From positions 124,001 through 188,000 of the forward strand of contig NZ_JAEQBW010000004.1 in the NCBI RefSeq assembly GCF_016679925.1: a stretch of 64,000 nt of DNA, read 5' to 3'. Shown piece after piece: positions 53,025 through 62,039 of the stretch (position 1 is the stretch's first letter; each line of letters opens with the position of its first letter). The notes beneath the pieces were generated by a model. It was not told the origin of the DNA. It was given only the letters and a program-made list of their open reading frames with translations, and searched no databases. The position numbers and the translations under genes were made by a program. Source of the DNA: Marivirga aurantiaca. GTDB lineage: Bacteria > Bacteroidota > Bacteroidia > Cytophagales > Cyclobacteriaceae.

Positions 53025-55694
53025 ATGGCAAACAACGAGAATGCAGAGAATTACGAAGTAGAGAATTTGGAATGGCTGGAATCTTTACGCTATGTTTTAG
53101 AAAATGAGCCTGAAGAAAGGGTTCAGGAATTGTTAGAATTGCTACGAAATGAAGCCGAGAGACATGGCACCTCATTTATACAGCCATTCAATACTCCCTA
53201 TATAAATACTATTCCGGCCGAAGAAGAAATGGCTTATCCGGGAGATTTAGAGATAGAGAAAAAATTATTGGGCATGATTCGCTGGAATGCCATGGCCATG
53301 GTAGTGAAAGCCAATAAAGAAGATGAAGGTATTGGAGGGCATATTTCTACCTATGCTTCAATTGCCAACCTGTGGGAAGTAGGCTTCAATCATTTTTTTA
53401 AAGTACATGAAAATGAAAAATCAGATATCATTTATTTTCAAGGTCATGCTTCACCTGGTGTTTATGCAAGGGCATTTTTGGAAGGCAGGCTTACTGAAGA
53501 GCAATTACTGAACTTTCGTCATGAGTTAAGATCGGAAAAAGGACTTACTTCTTACCCCCACCCACATCTGATGCCTGATTTCTGGAGCTTCCCTACTGTT
53601 TCTATGGGGCTTTCACCCATTATGGCCATTTATCAGGCAAGGTTTAATAAATATCTTAAAAACAGAGGGTTAATTGATGAAGATAAGCAAAAGGTATGGA
53701 CATTTTTAGGAGACGGGGAAATGGATGAGCCTGAATCAACGGGAGCCTTGAGAATTGCAGCAAGGGATAAACTTGACAACCTGATTTTTGTGGTGAATTG
53801 TAATCTGCAAAGGTTGGATGGCCCTGTGGTGGGCAATGGTAAAGTAATTCAGGAATTGGAAGCACTATTTAAAGGAGCAGGCTGGAATGTAATCAAAGTT
53901 TTATGGGGGCGTGATTGGGATCCCCTTTTTAACCAGGATGAAAAAGGTAAAATAATTAAGCAGTTAAATGAAATTCCTGACGGGCAGCTACAGAAATTGG
54001 CCTATTCAGATGGCGACTATATCCGAGATGAATTTTTTGGAAAAGATGAAGAGCTTAAAGAACTCGTAAGCAATTATTCCGATAGAGAATTGCAAAGGTT
54101 GAAACGAGGAGGACATGACCCGGTAAAAATATATAATGCTTATCGTACAGCCACTGAGCATAAAGGCCAGCCTACTGTTATTCTTGCACAAACTATTAAA
54201 GGCTATGGGCAAGGAGATGCCGGAGAGGCCAGCAATGTGACCCATCAGCAGAAAAAATTAGATAAAGAAGCATTGAGACATTTCAGGGATCGCTTTAAAG
54301 TAGCTATTTCTGATGAGGATTTAGAAGAAATTCCTTTTGTGAAGCCTGATAAGGGAAGTATAGAAATGAAATACCTACTTCAAAAAAGACAGGAAGCAGG
54401 AGGGAACATTCCTCAAAGGAAGGATAAAAGTGACAGGATTAAAGAACCTGATGAAGCCATTTTTGAAGATTTTCTTAAAGGATCAGGTGATGAAGAAGCT
54501 GCCACTACGATGGTGATGATTCAGCTTTTGGGCAAATTACTGAAAGATGATAATATAGGTAAACTGGTTATTCCTATTATTCCCGATGAATCCCGCACTT
54601 TTGGGATGGAATCATTATTCCGGCAGGTGGGAATTTATGCTTCCGGTGGCCAGCAATATGAGCCTGTAGACAAGGAAAGCCTGTTATACTACAGGGAAGC
54701 AAAAGATGGCGCTATATTGGAAGAAGGGATAACCGAGGCAGGTTGTATAAGTGAATTTATTGCTGCGGGCACCGCCAATTATACCCATGGAATAAACACC
54801 ATTCCCTTCTATTTTTTCTATTCTATGTTTGGCTTTCAAAGAATTGGAGACCTGATATGGGCAGCAGCGGATGCAGGTGCCAAAGGTTTCCTGATCGGAG
54901 GTATTTCAGGCCGGGCCAGTATGCCGGGGGAAGGTTTGCAGCACCAGGATGGCCAAAGCCATGCCTATGCTATGGCATTCCCTAGATTAATGGCTTATGA
55001 TCCTGCCTTTGCCTTTGAATTAGCAGTTATTGTTCAGGATGGCATTAAGAGGATGTATGTGGAAAAGGAAAATATCTTTTACTACATCACTGTCGGGAAT
55101 GACACCTATAAAATGCCCGAAATGCCTGATGAGGAAAATAGAAAAGGAATTTTGAAAGGGATGTACAGATTTAGAAAATCTTCTAATAAGAAACGAAAAA
55201 GGAAAGCGCATCTTTTTGGGAGTGGAGCCATTATGACGCAGGTATTAAAAGCAGCTGATTTGCTTGAAGAAGAATATAAGGTATCAGCTGATGTATGGAG
55301 CATCACAAGCTACAAAGCTTTATATGATGATGCCATTGATGTAGAAAGGAAAAACAGACTTCATGCGCAACTCAATGAACAACCAAATTATATTCAGGAA
55401 TGCCTGCAAGAGGAGGAAGGAGTATTTATAGCGGTTTCCGATTATTTGAAGGTTTTGCCTGAGTCCATTGATAAATGGTTTCCGGGGAAATTAACAGCAT
55501 TGGGTACTGATGGCTTTGGCCGCAGTGACAACAGAGAACATTTGCGTGAATTTTTTGAAGTAGACTATCATCATATTGCTTTTGCAGCTCTTTACGATTT
55601 GGCGGGAAAGGGACAACTGGAACTGGAAGAATTAAAGCAAGCAGCAAAAGATTTAGGAATTGATCCTGACAAAGCTAATCCGAGGGCTTCCTGA
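53025..55694 (+). CDS. aceE: Pyruvate dehydrogenase E1, homodimeric AceE type
   Basis: An 889-residue thiamine-diphosphate enzyme that decarboxylates pyruvate and transfers the acetyl group to the E2 lipoyl arm. It follows E. coli AceE (887 residues) along its whole length: 'EEEMAYPGDLEIEKK', 'YFQGHASPGVYARAFLEGR', the ThDP/Mg motif 'GDGEMDEPES...' to 'VNCNLQRLDGP', 'LFRQVGIYASGGQQY' and 'LGTDGFGRSDNREHLR'. Many Bacteroidota use the E1 alpha/beta form, so this may be a second system. It is first in the aceE-aceF-lpdA operon, 29 bases before aceF. Confidence 0.97.
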   Translation: MANNENAENYEVENLEWLESLRYVLENEPEERVQELLELLRNEAERHGTSFIQPFNTPYINTIPAEEEMAYPGDLEIEKKLLGMIRWNAMAMVVKANKEDEGIGGHISTYASIANLWEVGFNHFFKVHENEKSDIIYFQGHASPGVYARAFLEGRLTEEQLLNFRHELRSEKGLTSYPHPHLMPDFWSFPTVSMGLSPIMAIYQARFNKYLKNRGLIDEDKQKVWTFLGDGEMDEPESTGALRIAARDKLDNLIFVVNCNLQRLDGPVVGNGKVIQELEALFKGAGWNVIKVLWGRDWDPLFNQDEKGKIIKQLNEIPDGQLQKLAYSDGDYIRDEFFGKDEELKELVSNYSDRELQRLKRGGHDPVKIYNAYRTATEHKGQPTVILAQTIKGYGQGDAGEASNVTHQQKKLDKEALRHFRDRFKVAISDEDLEEIPFVKPDKGSIEMKYLLQKRQEAGGNIPQRKDKSDRIKEPDEAIFEDFLKGSGDEEAATTMVMIQLLGKLLKDDNIGKLVIPIIPDESRTFGMESLFRQVGIYASGGQQYEPVDKESLLYYREAKDGAILEEGITEAGCISEFIAAGTANYTHGINTIPFYFFYSMFGFQRIGDLIWAAADAGAKGFLIGGISGRASMPGEGLQHQDGQSHAYAMAFPRLMAYDPAFAFELAVIVQDGIKRMYVEKENIFYYITVGNDTYKMPEMPDEENRKGILKGMYRFRKSSNKKRKRKAHLFGSGAIMTQVLKAADLLEEEYKVSADVWSITSYKALYDDAIDVERKNRLHAQLNEQPNYIQECLQEEEGVFIAVSDYLKVLPESIDKWFPGKLTALGTDGFGRSDNREHLREFFEVDYHHIAFAALYDLAGKGQLELEELKQAAKDLGIDPDKANPRAS

Positions 55695-55723
55695 TTTATA
55701 AAATTTTTTAAGACTAAAATATT

Positions 55724-57160
55724 ATGGCTAAAGAAGTGAAATTACCGGAAATATCAGAAGGAGTTGAATCAGCATCCGTAGCAGAAGTATTGGTTTCTGA
55801 AGGAGATACTATTGAAAAAGAACAATCAATTATAGCGGTAGAAACTGATAAAGCATCTGTAGAAGTGCCTTCATCTGATAGTGGAAAAGTAAAAGAAATA
55901 AAGGTTAAAGATGGTGATGAAGTGAAAGTTGGAGATGTGCTTTTGATCCTGGAGGATAGTGAAGACGGAGAAGAGGAGAAAAAGGCCGATAAGGAAGAGA
56001 AAGGGACAGAAGAGAAAAAAGATAAAGCCAAAGTGGAAAAAGAAGAATCCGGAGAGAAGGAAGAAAAGCAAGAGGAAAAGAAAGCTAAGAAAGACGAAGA
56101 CGAGAAGGAAGAAAAATCTGCTCAAAAGAAAGAAAAAGAAGAGCCTGAAGAACAAAAAGCATCTAAAGAAAAGGAAAGTAAAAAGCCTGAAGCTAAAGGA
56201 GAAAAAGAAGCTGACGAAAAAGAAAGCAAAGACGAAAAGCAGAGAGAAAAAGAAGGTGAACAGGTAGAAGTACCGGCTTCCCCGTCAGTTAGGAGATTGG
56301 CCAGGGAATTGGGTGTGGATATCCATAACACTGAAGGCAGTGGTACTGGTGATAGAATTACCGAAGAAGATGTAAAATCTGCTGCTAAACAGTGGCAAAG
56401 CAAAGGAAAGAAAGGCGGAGGGTTTGTTCAGGAGAAACTGCCGGATTTCAGTCAGTGGGGCTCTGTGGAAAGAGAATCACTTTCAGGTATCAGAATGACA
56501 ACGGCTAAAAATGTGACTGCTTCATGGCAGACAATTCCGCATGTGTTCCAGTTTGATGAAGCGGATATTTCAGGCATTGAAGAATATATCGAAAAGAACA
56601 GAAAGAAAGTGGGGGAAGCGGGAGGAAAACTTACTATTACGGCAATCTTGCTGAAGATAACGGCTAATGCATTGCAACAATTCCCGAAATTCAATGCCAG
56701 TATTGATGTTGAAAATGAGGAAGCAATTCTCAAAAATTATATAAATATTGGCATAGCCGTAGATACTGAAAAAGGACTTTTAGTACCTGTAATCCGTGAT
56801 GTGGATAAAAAAACTATTGTTGAATTAGCCTTAGAAATTACAGAAATATCAGAAAAAGCCCGTGAGCAAAAACTTTCTCCTGAAGATATGCAAGGCGGTA
56901 ATTTCTCCATATCTAATTTGGGAGGAATAGGAGGCACTAATTTCACTCCTATTGTTTACCATCCTCAGGTAGCCATATTAGGCGTGTCCAGGGCCGAGAC
57001 TAAAGCTGTTTTCATTGATGGAGATTTTGAACCGCGAAGTATACTGCCCTTAAGCTTGTCCTATGATCATAGATTAATAGATGGGGCAGAAGGCGCTGCT
57101 TTTCTCCGATGGGTAGGCAATGCCCTGGAAGATCCATACAAAGCCTTATTGGGAGCCTGA
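55724..57160 (+). CDS. aceF: Dihydrolipoamide acetyltransferase E2 (AceF) with Lys/Glu-rich linker
   Basis: A 478-residue E2 core of the pyruvate dehydrogenase complex. One lipoyl domain (1-78, lipoyl Lys43 in 'VETDKASVEVPS') is followed by a roughly 100-residue Lys/Glu linker (about 83-180), a peripheral-subunit binding domain ('SPSVRRLARELG' to 'ITEEDV') and the catalytic domain with 'SYDHRLIDGAEGAAFL' (His449). E. coli AceF has three lipoyl domains and Ala/Pro linkers, so the single domain with a charged linker is a different design. It lies between aceE and lpdA. Confidence 0.95.
   Translation: MAKEVKLPEISEGVESASVAEVLVSEGDTIEKEQSIIAVETDKASVEVPSSDSGKVKEIKVKDGDEVKVGDVLLILEDSEDGEEEKKADKEEKGTEEKKDKAKVEKEESGEKEEKQEEKKAKKDEDEKEEKSAQKKEKEEPEEQKASKEKESKKPEAKGEKEADEKESKDEKQREKEGEQVEVPASPSVRRLARELGVDIHNTEGSGTGDRITEEDVKSAAKQWQSKGKKGGGFVQEKLPDFSQWGSVERESLSGIRMTTAKNVTASWQTIPHVFQFDEADISGIEEYIEKNRKKVGEAGGKLTITAILLKITANALQQFPKFNASIDVENEEAILKNYINIGIAVDTEKGLLVPVIRDVDKKTIVELALEITEISEKAREQKLSPEDMQGGNFSISNLGGIGGTNFTPIVYHPQVAILGVSRAETKAVFIDGDFEPRSILPLSLSYDHRLIDGAEGAAFLRWVGNALEDPYKALLGA
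55968..56266 (+). other. Lys/Glu-rich linker-coding segment of aceF
   Basis: The segment encodes about 100 residues composed mostly of Glu and Lys with few hydrophobics. It is purine-rich on the plus strand and yields long spurious open frames in other reading frames. Confidence 0.8.
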
Positions 57161-57184
57161 TGTTTTTATTTAATTAAAAAAACT

Positions 57185-58600
57185 ATGACCAAAGAAGATA
57201 AAAAAGAACTGGTAATAATCGGTGCTGGCCCCGGAGGATATGGAGCAGCTTTCAGGGCAGCTGATTTAGGATTGAAAGTAACATTAATTGATCCGGAAGT
57301 AAATCCAGGAGGCGTTTGCCTTTATCGCGGATGCATTCCTACAAAAGCATTATTGTATGTGGTCAATACAATGCATGAAGCGGAAAGAGCTTCTGAATAT
57401 GGTTTGGCGTATGATAAACCAGATGTTGATGTGGGGAAAATGATTAAATGGAAAAATAAAGTTGTCAGCAAACTAACAAAAGGCTTAGGTCAGTTAACCA
57501 AAAACAGGAACATTGAATATATTAGGGGTACAGCTAAGTTTAAATCCGAAGAAAAGCTGACTGTAGCAACACATGATGGAGAAGAATTGACCCTAGGTTT
57601 TAAAAACGTTATTTTAGCTACAGGCTCCAGTCCTATGGAATTGCCTAATATTAAAATTGACCATGATGTTATTATAGATTCCACTGATTTGTTGGAAAGA
57701 AATCAAATTCCTGAAAGCATGCTGGTGATAGGAGGAGGGTATATTGGTCTGGAGCTTGGAAGTGTATATGCAGCTTTGGACTGTAAAGTGTCAGTAGCTG
57801 AAATGACTTCAAATTTTCTACCCGGTACAGATACAGATTTAATTGAAGTATTTAAAAAGGAGAATAAAGAGCTGTTTGATGCAGTTTATTTTGAGACTAC
57901 AGTGGAAGAAATTTCAGTTAAAGATGGGAAAGCAGTAGTGAATTTTAAGAACGGTGAGGGAAACCAACAGAAGGAATATGATAAAGTTTTAGTGGCAGTA
58001 GGAAGAAAGCCTAGTTCAGATAAATTAAATTTAGAGGGGATTGGAGTAAAAACTGATGAGAATGGATATTTACTGGTAGATGATCAGCGAAGGACAAGTG
58101 TTGGCAATGTTTATGCAATTGGAGATTTGACTGGAGATCCCTTACTGGCTCACAAAGCCACACATGAAGGAAGACTTGTAGCGGAAGTAATTGCCGGTGA
58201 AAGCGGTGCAACTTATGCACCTAAAGCAATTCCGGGAGTGGTGTTCACCCATCCTGAAATGGCATGGTGTGGATTGTCGGAAATACAGGCCGAAGAAAGA
58301 GGCAGAGAGGTTAAAGTAGCGAAATATCCCTGGTCAGCTTCAGGAAGGGCTACGGCAATTGGTGCAACAAATGGATTGACCAAATTGATATTTGATCCTG
58401 AAACAGGTCGAATATTAGGAGGTGCTGTGGCTGGGAAAGGAGCCGGAAAATTGATCGCAGAAATTGCTCTGGCCATAGAAATGGCTTCTACTGCTGAGGA
58501 CCTGGCTTTAACTATACACCCACACCCAACTCTTTCTGAAACCATTATGGAATCTGCTGAAATGTTTCTGGGAGGAGCCACTCATTACTCTCCTTCTTAA
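57185..58600 (+). CDS. lpdA: Dihydrolipoyl dehydrogenase E3
   Basis: A 471-residue FAD flavoprotein that reoxidises the dihydrolipoyl arm with NAD+. The FAD loop 'IIGAGPGGYGAAFRA' (11-25), redox-active Cys45/Cys50 in 'GGVCLYRGCIPTKALL', the NAD loop 'VIGGGYIGLELGSVYA' and the catalytic base His447/Glu452 in 'HPHPTLSE' are all present. It is the third gene of the pyruvate dehydrogenase operon, 24 bases after aceF. Confidence 0.97.
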   Translation: MTKEDKKELVIIGAGPGGYGAAFRAADLGLKVTLIDPEVNPGGVCLYRGCIPTKALLYVVNTMHEAERASEYGLAYDKPDVDVGKMIKWKNKVVSKLTKGLGQLTKNRNIEYIRGTAKFKSEEKLTVATHDGEELTLGFKNVILATGSSPMELPNIKIDHDVIIDSTDLLERNQIPESMLVIGGGYIGLELGSVYAALDCKVSVAEMTSNFLPGTDTDLIEVFKKENKELFDAVYFETTVEEISVKDGKAVVNFKNGEGNQQKEYDKVLVAVGRKPSSDKLNLEGIGVKTDENGYLLVDDQRRTSVGNVYAIGDLTGDPLLAHKATHEGRLVAEVIAGESGATYAPKAIPGVVFTHPEMAWCGLSEIQAEERGREVKVAKYPWSASGRATAIGATNGLTKLIFDPETGRILGGAVAGKGAGKLIAEIALAIEMASTAEDLALTIHPHPTLSETIMESAEMFLGGATHYSPS

Positions 58601-58798
58601 ACTGGTTTAATAAAAGTAATTTCTTCTAAAAAGAGGGATAAGATTTAGCTAGTAAGTTTAATAAATAGTAATTAGATTGTATCCAGCATCTTTTTCAAAA
58701 TCATGCCGTCTATAATTAATAGGCAAAATGCCAATCATGCTCTTTTTTAGACTCTGTTTAAAATGGCTATGGTGGATAGAATTGATGATTAAAGTAGA

Positions 58799-59833
58799 AT
58801 GGATTTTTTAAAAAAAACCAACAACCTTCTTCTTTTTATAATTCTAATATTGACTGTATTATATTTAGGGGCGTCCTTTCTAATCCCATTTGCTTTTGCC
58901 ATATTTTTAGCCATGCTGATGACACCCTTTTCCAACCTTATGGAAAAAGTTAAAATCAACAGGGTCATATCTTCATTCTTAAGTACCTGCGTTATTTTTA
59001 TAGCGATAGGAGGTGTTTTTTTTCTAATCTCTTTTCAAATGGATGGATTAATGAATGACCTGCCTGCTATCAGAGAGAAAATGAATTCAATTATTCAAGC
59101 TACTCAGAATCAAATTACTTCTTTAACAGGTGTTAGCCTTGAAGAACAGAAAAGTATGATGGAAAATAGATCAGACGAAATACTAAAAACAATTGAATTT
59201 CACCTGACTAGGTTCTTAGGGGGTACGGTGGGTGTATTAGGTAACTTCTTGTTGATATTGGTGTATCTCTTTTTACTTCTCCTTTACAGAAAAAAATTTC
59301 CTAAGTTCATTATGATGTTTGTGGAAGAAGAAAATAGAAGAAATACTAAATTTATAGTCAGAGAGATCAGTAAAGTATCCTATCAATATTTATTGGGAAG
59401 AGTAAAGGTGATGTCGATTTTGGCTATCCTTTATTATATCACATTTTTAATTTTCGGACTCCCTTTTGCTATTTTATTAACCGTTTTTGGTGCTTTAGTT
59501 ACTGTTATACCTTATATAGGACCTTTAATAAGTGGGGTACTTCCAATACTTTTTGCTGTCTTTTATTTAGACAGCACTTATACAATTATTTTATTTACAG
59601 CAATTGTATTGATAGTTCAGTTGATAGAAAGCTATATATTGGAACCTGTTATTATTGGAAATGAAGTAAAGCTAAATCCATTGATAGAAATTATTGCTGT
59701 TATATTAGGCGGTTTTTTCTGGGGTATTTCCGGTATGATTTTGTTTGTGCCAATATTTGCTGCCATGAATATCATTTTCAGCCACAATTCAAAACTTAAG
59801 CCATTAGGTTACTTATTCGGGCATTCCAAATAA
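58799..59833 (+). CDS. AI-2E family (PerM-like) transporter
   Basis: A 344-residue membrane protein with about seven or eight hydrophobic helices and the central amphipathic segment typical of the family. 'FLIPFAFAIFLAMLMTPFSNLMEK' opens it; 'YLLGRVKVMSILAILYYITFLIFGLP' and 'VTVIPYIGPLISGVLPILFA' are characteristic. Family members are linked to autoinducer-2 export or Na+/H+ antiport; the substrate here is unknown. It lies about 200 bases after lpdA and converges on the acyl-CoA synthetase gene. Confidence 0.88.
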   Translation: MDFLKKTNNLLLFIILILTVLYLGASFLIPFAFAIFLAMLMTPFSNLMEKVKINRVISSFLSTCVIFIAIGGVFFLISFQMDGLMNDLPAIREKMNSIIQATQNQITSLTGVSLEEQKSMMENRSDEILKTIEFHLTRFLGGTVGVLGNFLLILVYLFLLLLYRKKFPKFIMMFVEEENRRNTKFIVREISKVSYQYLLGRVKVMSILAILYYITFLIFGLPFAILLTVFGALVTVIPYIGPLISGVLPILFAVFYLDSTYTIILFTAIVLIVQLIESYILEPVIIGNEVKLNPLIEIIAVILGGFFWGISGMILFVPIFAAMNIIFSHNSKLKPLGYLFGHSK

Positions 59834-59873
59834 TGAAAGGCTCGCTACTATTGAATCCTCTTTTATAGTATTC

Positions 59874-62006
59874 TTACTCACTATCCCTTATAATAAGACG
59901 GGCATCTGCTATAAGCGCTCCTTTTTGCAATCCAAAAACAGGATTGATATCTATTTCTTTTATTTGAGGAAAATCCTTTACCAGCTGGGAAAGGCGAAGT
60001 AAATAATCAGCCAGTGCTTCTTTATCAATGGCAGGCCTTCCTCTCATTCCTTCAAGAATTTTTTTGGTGCGGATTCCTTCTATCATATCCATAGCCTCCT
60101 GCTTATCTAAGGGCACTCTGCGAAAGCTTACATCTTTTAGTAGTTCAACAAATATTCCGCCTAAACCAAACATGAGTAAATGACCATAATTTTCATTATA
60201 TCTGGCACCGATAATAAGTTCGACTCCTTCCTTTTGCATTTTCTGAAGCAATATTCCTTTTATGTCGGCTTCTGGTTTTATATTATTTACACCCTTATGA
60301 ATGTTGTCATAAGCCTGCATTAGATCTTCCTCATTATTAATATGGGTAACAACCCCATTATTTCCACTTTTATGGATTACATCCTCCGAAACAACTTTTG
60401 CTACCATTGGGAAACCAATTGATCCAGCTAATTTTTGCGCTTCTTCTTTATTTTTGGCTACATCATAGTCAGCTATTTTCAAGCCATAATCACTAAAGAC
60501 TTTATAAGCTTCGGGCTCTGTCAGAAATTTGTTTTCCCGTTTTTGTCCTTTCCGAATTAGCTTTTCAGTTTGTGTTTTATCAATCTGAAAATCCTGCTTG
60601 CTTTCTTCCTTTGGCTTTGTTTTCATCTTTTGGTATTTAACCGCTGCCGCACAAGCATCAACCGCATGGTTACCAAACTGGTAATAAGGCACTTTTTTTT
60701 CGATGAGTATATCTTTCACTTTTGATTCGGGAGCAAAATCAGCAAAAACAGCCACTATCATTTTGCCACTTTGCTTTGCCTTTTCAGCATATTTGCCAAT
60801 AGTACGGGCTATTTCCTCCATATCTGTCATTAACTGAGGAGTGCAGAGCAAAAGCAGAATATCCATTTCCTGTGAGTCTATTAATATTTTTAAGGCTTTT
60901 TCATAACGGCTTTCATCGGCATCTCCCACTAAATCTATTGGATTATCACAACTTACAGTAGCAGGCATATCAGCTGATAACTCTTTTTGTAACTCTTCTG
61001 AGAGAGGAGGAACTTTTAAACCGACTTTTTCTGCAGCATCTGTTGTAATAATTCCGGGTCCTCCCGCATTGGTTATTATACACAACCTGTTACCCCGAGG
61101 TATTTGTTCAGTAGAAAATGCCTTGGCGGAATTCAACAGGCTTTCCAGGTTCGGCATACGAATAATACCATACTGATCAAAAAGGTGATCCAATACTTCA
61201 TCGCTTTCAGTTAAAGCGCCTGTATGAGAAGCAGCAGCTCTTTTGCCACTCTCACTTCCCCCTGATTTTAAAACCAGCAGCGGCTTACCCGGCACTTGTT
61301 TTCTCAGTTTCTCAGCAAGGGCAAAGAATTTTGGGGCATTTTTAAAATCTTCCAGATAGGCAATAATCACTTTAGTTTGCTCATCTTCCATATAAGCTTC
61401 CAACAAGTCATTTTCATTACTCACAGCTTTATTACCTAAAGAAGCAAATTTGGCAAAACTTACCTGTGACTGAGCAGCGAATTCCAGTGCATAAACTCCC
61501 ACAGCACCACTTTGGCTAATAAAAGAAATATTTCCTTCAGCAGAATTATGTTGAGCGAAAGTTCCGTTTAATTTAACTTCCCTATCAGTATTTATTACTC
61601 CAAGGCAGTTTGGGCCTAGTACAGCCATGCCATGCTTTTTGGCAATAGAGGTCAATTCGTCTTCTAATTCCGCACCTTCTTCATCTACCTCTTTAAAACC
61701 TGCAGAAATCACTATTGCAGCCTGAATGTCTCTTTGTGCACACTCCTCCATTGCAAGCACTACAGCATCGCGAGGAATTGCAATAAAAGCAAGATCTATC
61801 TTTTCCTTTATATCCTTTACAGAGGAGTAGCACCTGATCCCCATCACCTCTTCTGCCTTAGGATTAACAGGAAAAATCTGGCCATGAAAGTCGCTTTTTA
61901 GCAAATTTCGCAGTATACTTCTTCCCGGGCTTTCTTGTTTGCGAGAGGCTCCTATGATTGCTATGTTTGTAGGTTTGAATAATGCTTCAATAGAATGATT
62001 CATCAA
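59874..62006 (-). CDS. ADP-forming acetate--CoA ligase, fused alpha/beta
   Basis: A 710-residue acyl-CoA synthetase that makes ATP from ADP, phosphate and acetyl-CoA (substrate-level phosphorylation) or runs in reverse. Domains in order are CoA-binding ('NIAIIGASRKQESPGRSI'), succinyl-CoA-synthetase-like domains with 'ISQSGAVGVYALEFA' and 'AASHTGALTESDEVLD', and a C-terminal ATP-grasp with 'GIRTKKILEGMRGRPAID'. A Lys-rich linker (about 455-485) joins the halves. With the pyruvate dehydrogenase nearby it could form a pyruvate to acetate ATP-yielding branch. It lies 33 bases after the BON-domain gene. Confidence 0.92.
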   Translation of the reverse strand: MMNHSIEALFKPTNIAIIGASRKQESPGRSILRNLLKSDFHGQIFPVNPKAEEVMGIRCYSSVKDIKEKIDLAFIAIPRDAVVLAMEECAQRDIQAAIVISAGFKEVDEEGAELEDELTSIAKKHGMAVLGPNCLGVINTDREVKLNGTFAQHNSAEGNISFISQSGAVGVYALEFAAQSQVSFAKFASLGNKAVSNENDLLEAYMEDEQTKVIIAYLEDFKNAPKFFALAEKLRKQVPGKPLLVLKSGGSESGKRAAASHTGALTESDEVLDHLFDQYGIIRMPNLESLLNSAKAFSTEQIPRGNRLCIITNAGGPGIITTDAAEKVGLKVPPLSEELQKELSADMPATVSCDNPIDLVGDADESRYEKALKILIDSQEMDILLLLCTPQLMTDMEEIARTIGKYAEKAKQSGKMIVAVFADFAPESKVKDILIEKKVPYYQFGNHAVDACAAAVKYQKMKTKPKEESKQDFQIDKTQTEKLIRKGQKRENKFLTEPEAYKVFSDYGLKIADYDVAKNKEEAQKLAGSIGFPMVAKVVSEDVIHKSGNNGVVTHINNEEDLMQAYDNIHKGVNNIKPEADIKGILLQKMQKEGVELIIGARYNENYGHLLMFGLGGIFVELLKDVSFRRVPLDKQEAMDMIEGIRTKKILEGMRGRPAIDKEALADYLLRLSQLVKDFPQIKEIDINPVFGLQKGALIADARLIIRDSE

Positions 62007-62039
62007 AAAGATGATTATGAGTTAAAAAGATTCCAACCT

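Noticed and set aside
55871-56267. Open frames on both strands across the aceF linker
   Set aside because: They are artefacts of the Lys/Glu-rich linker composition.
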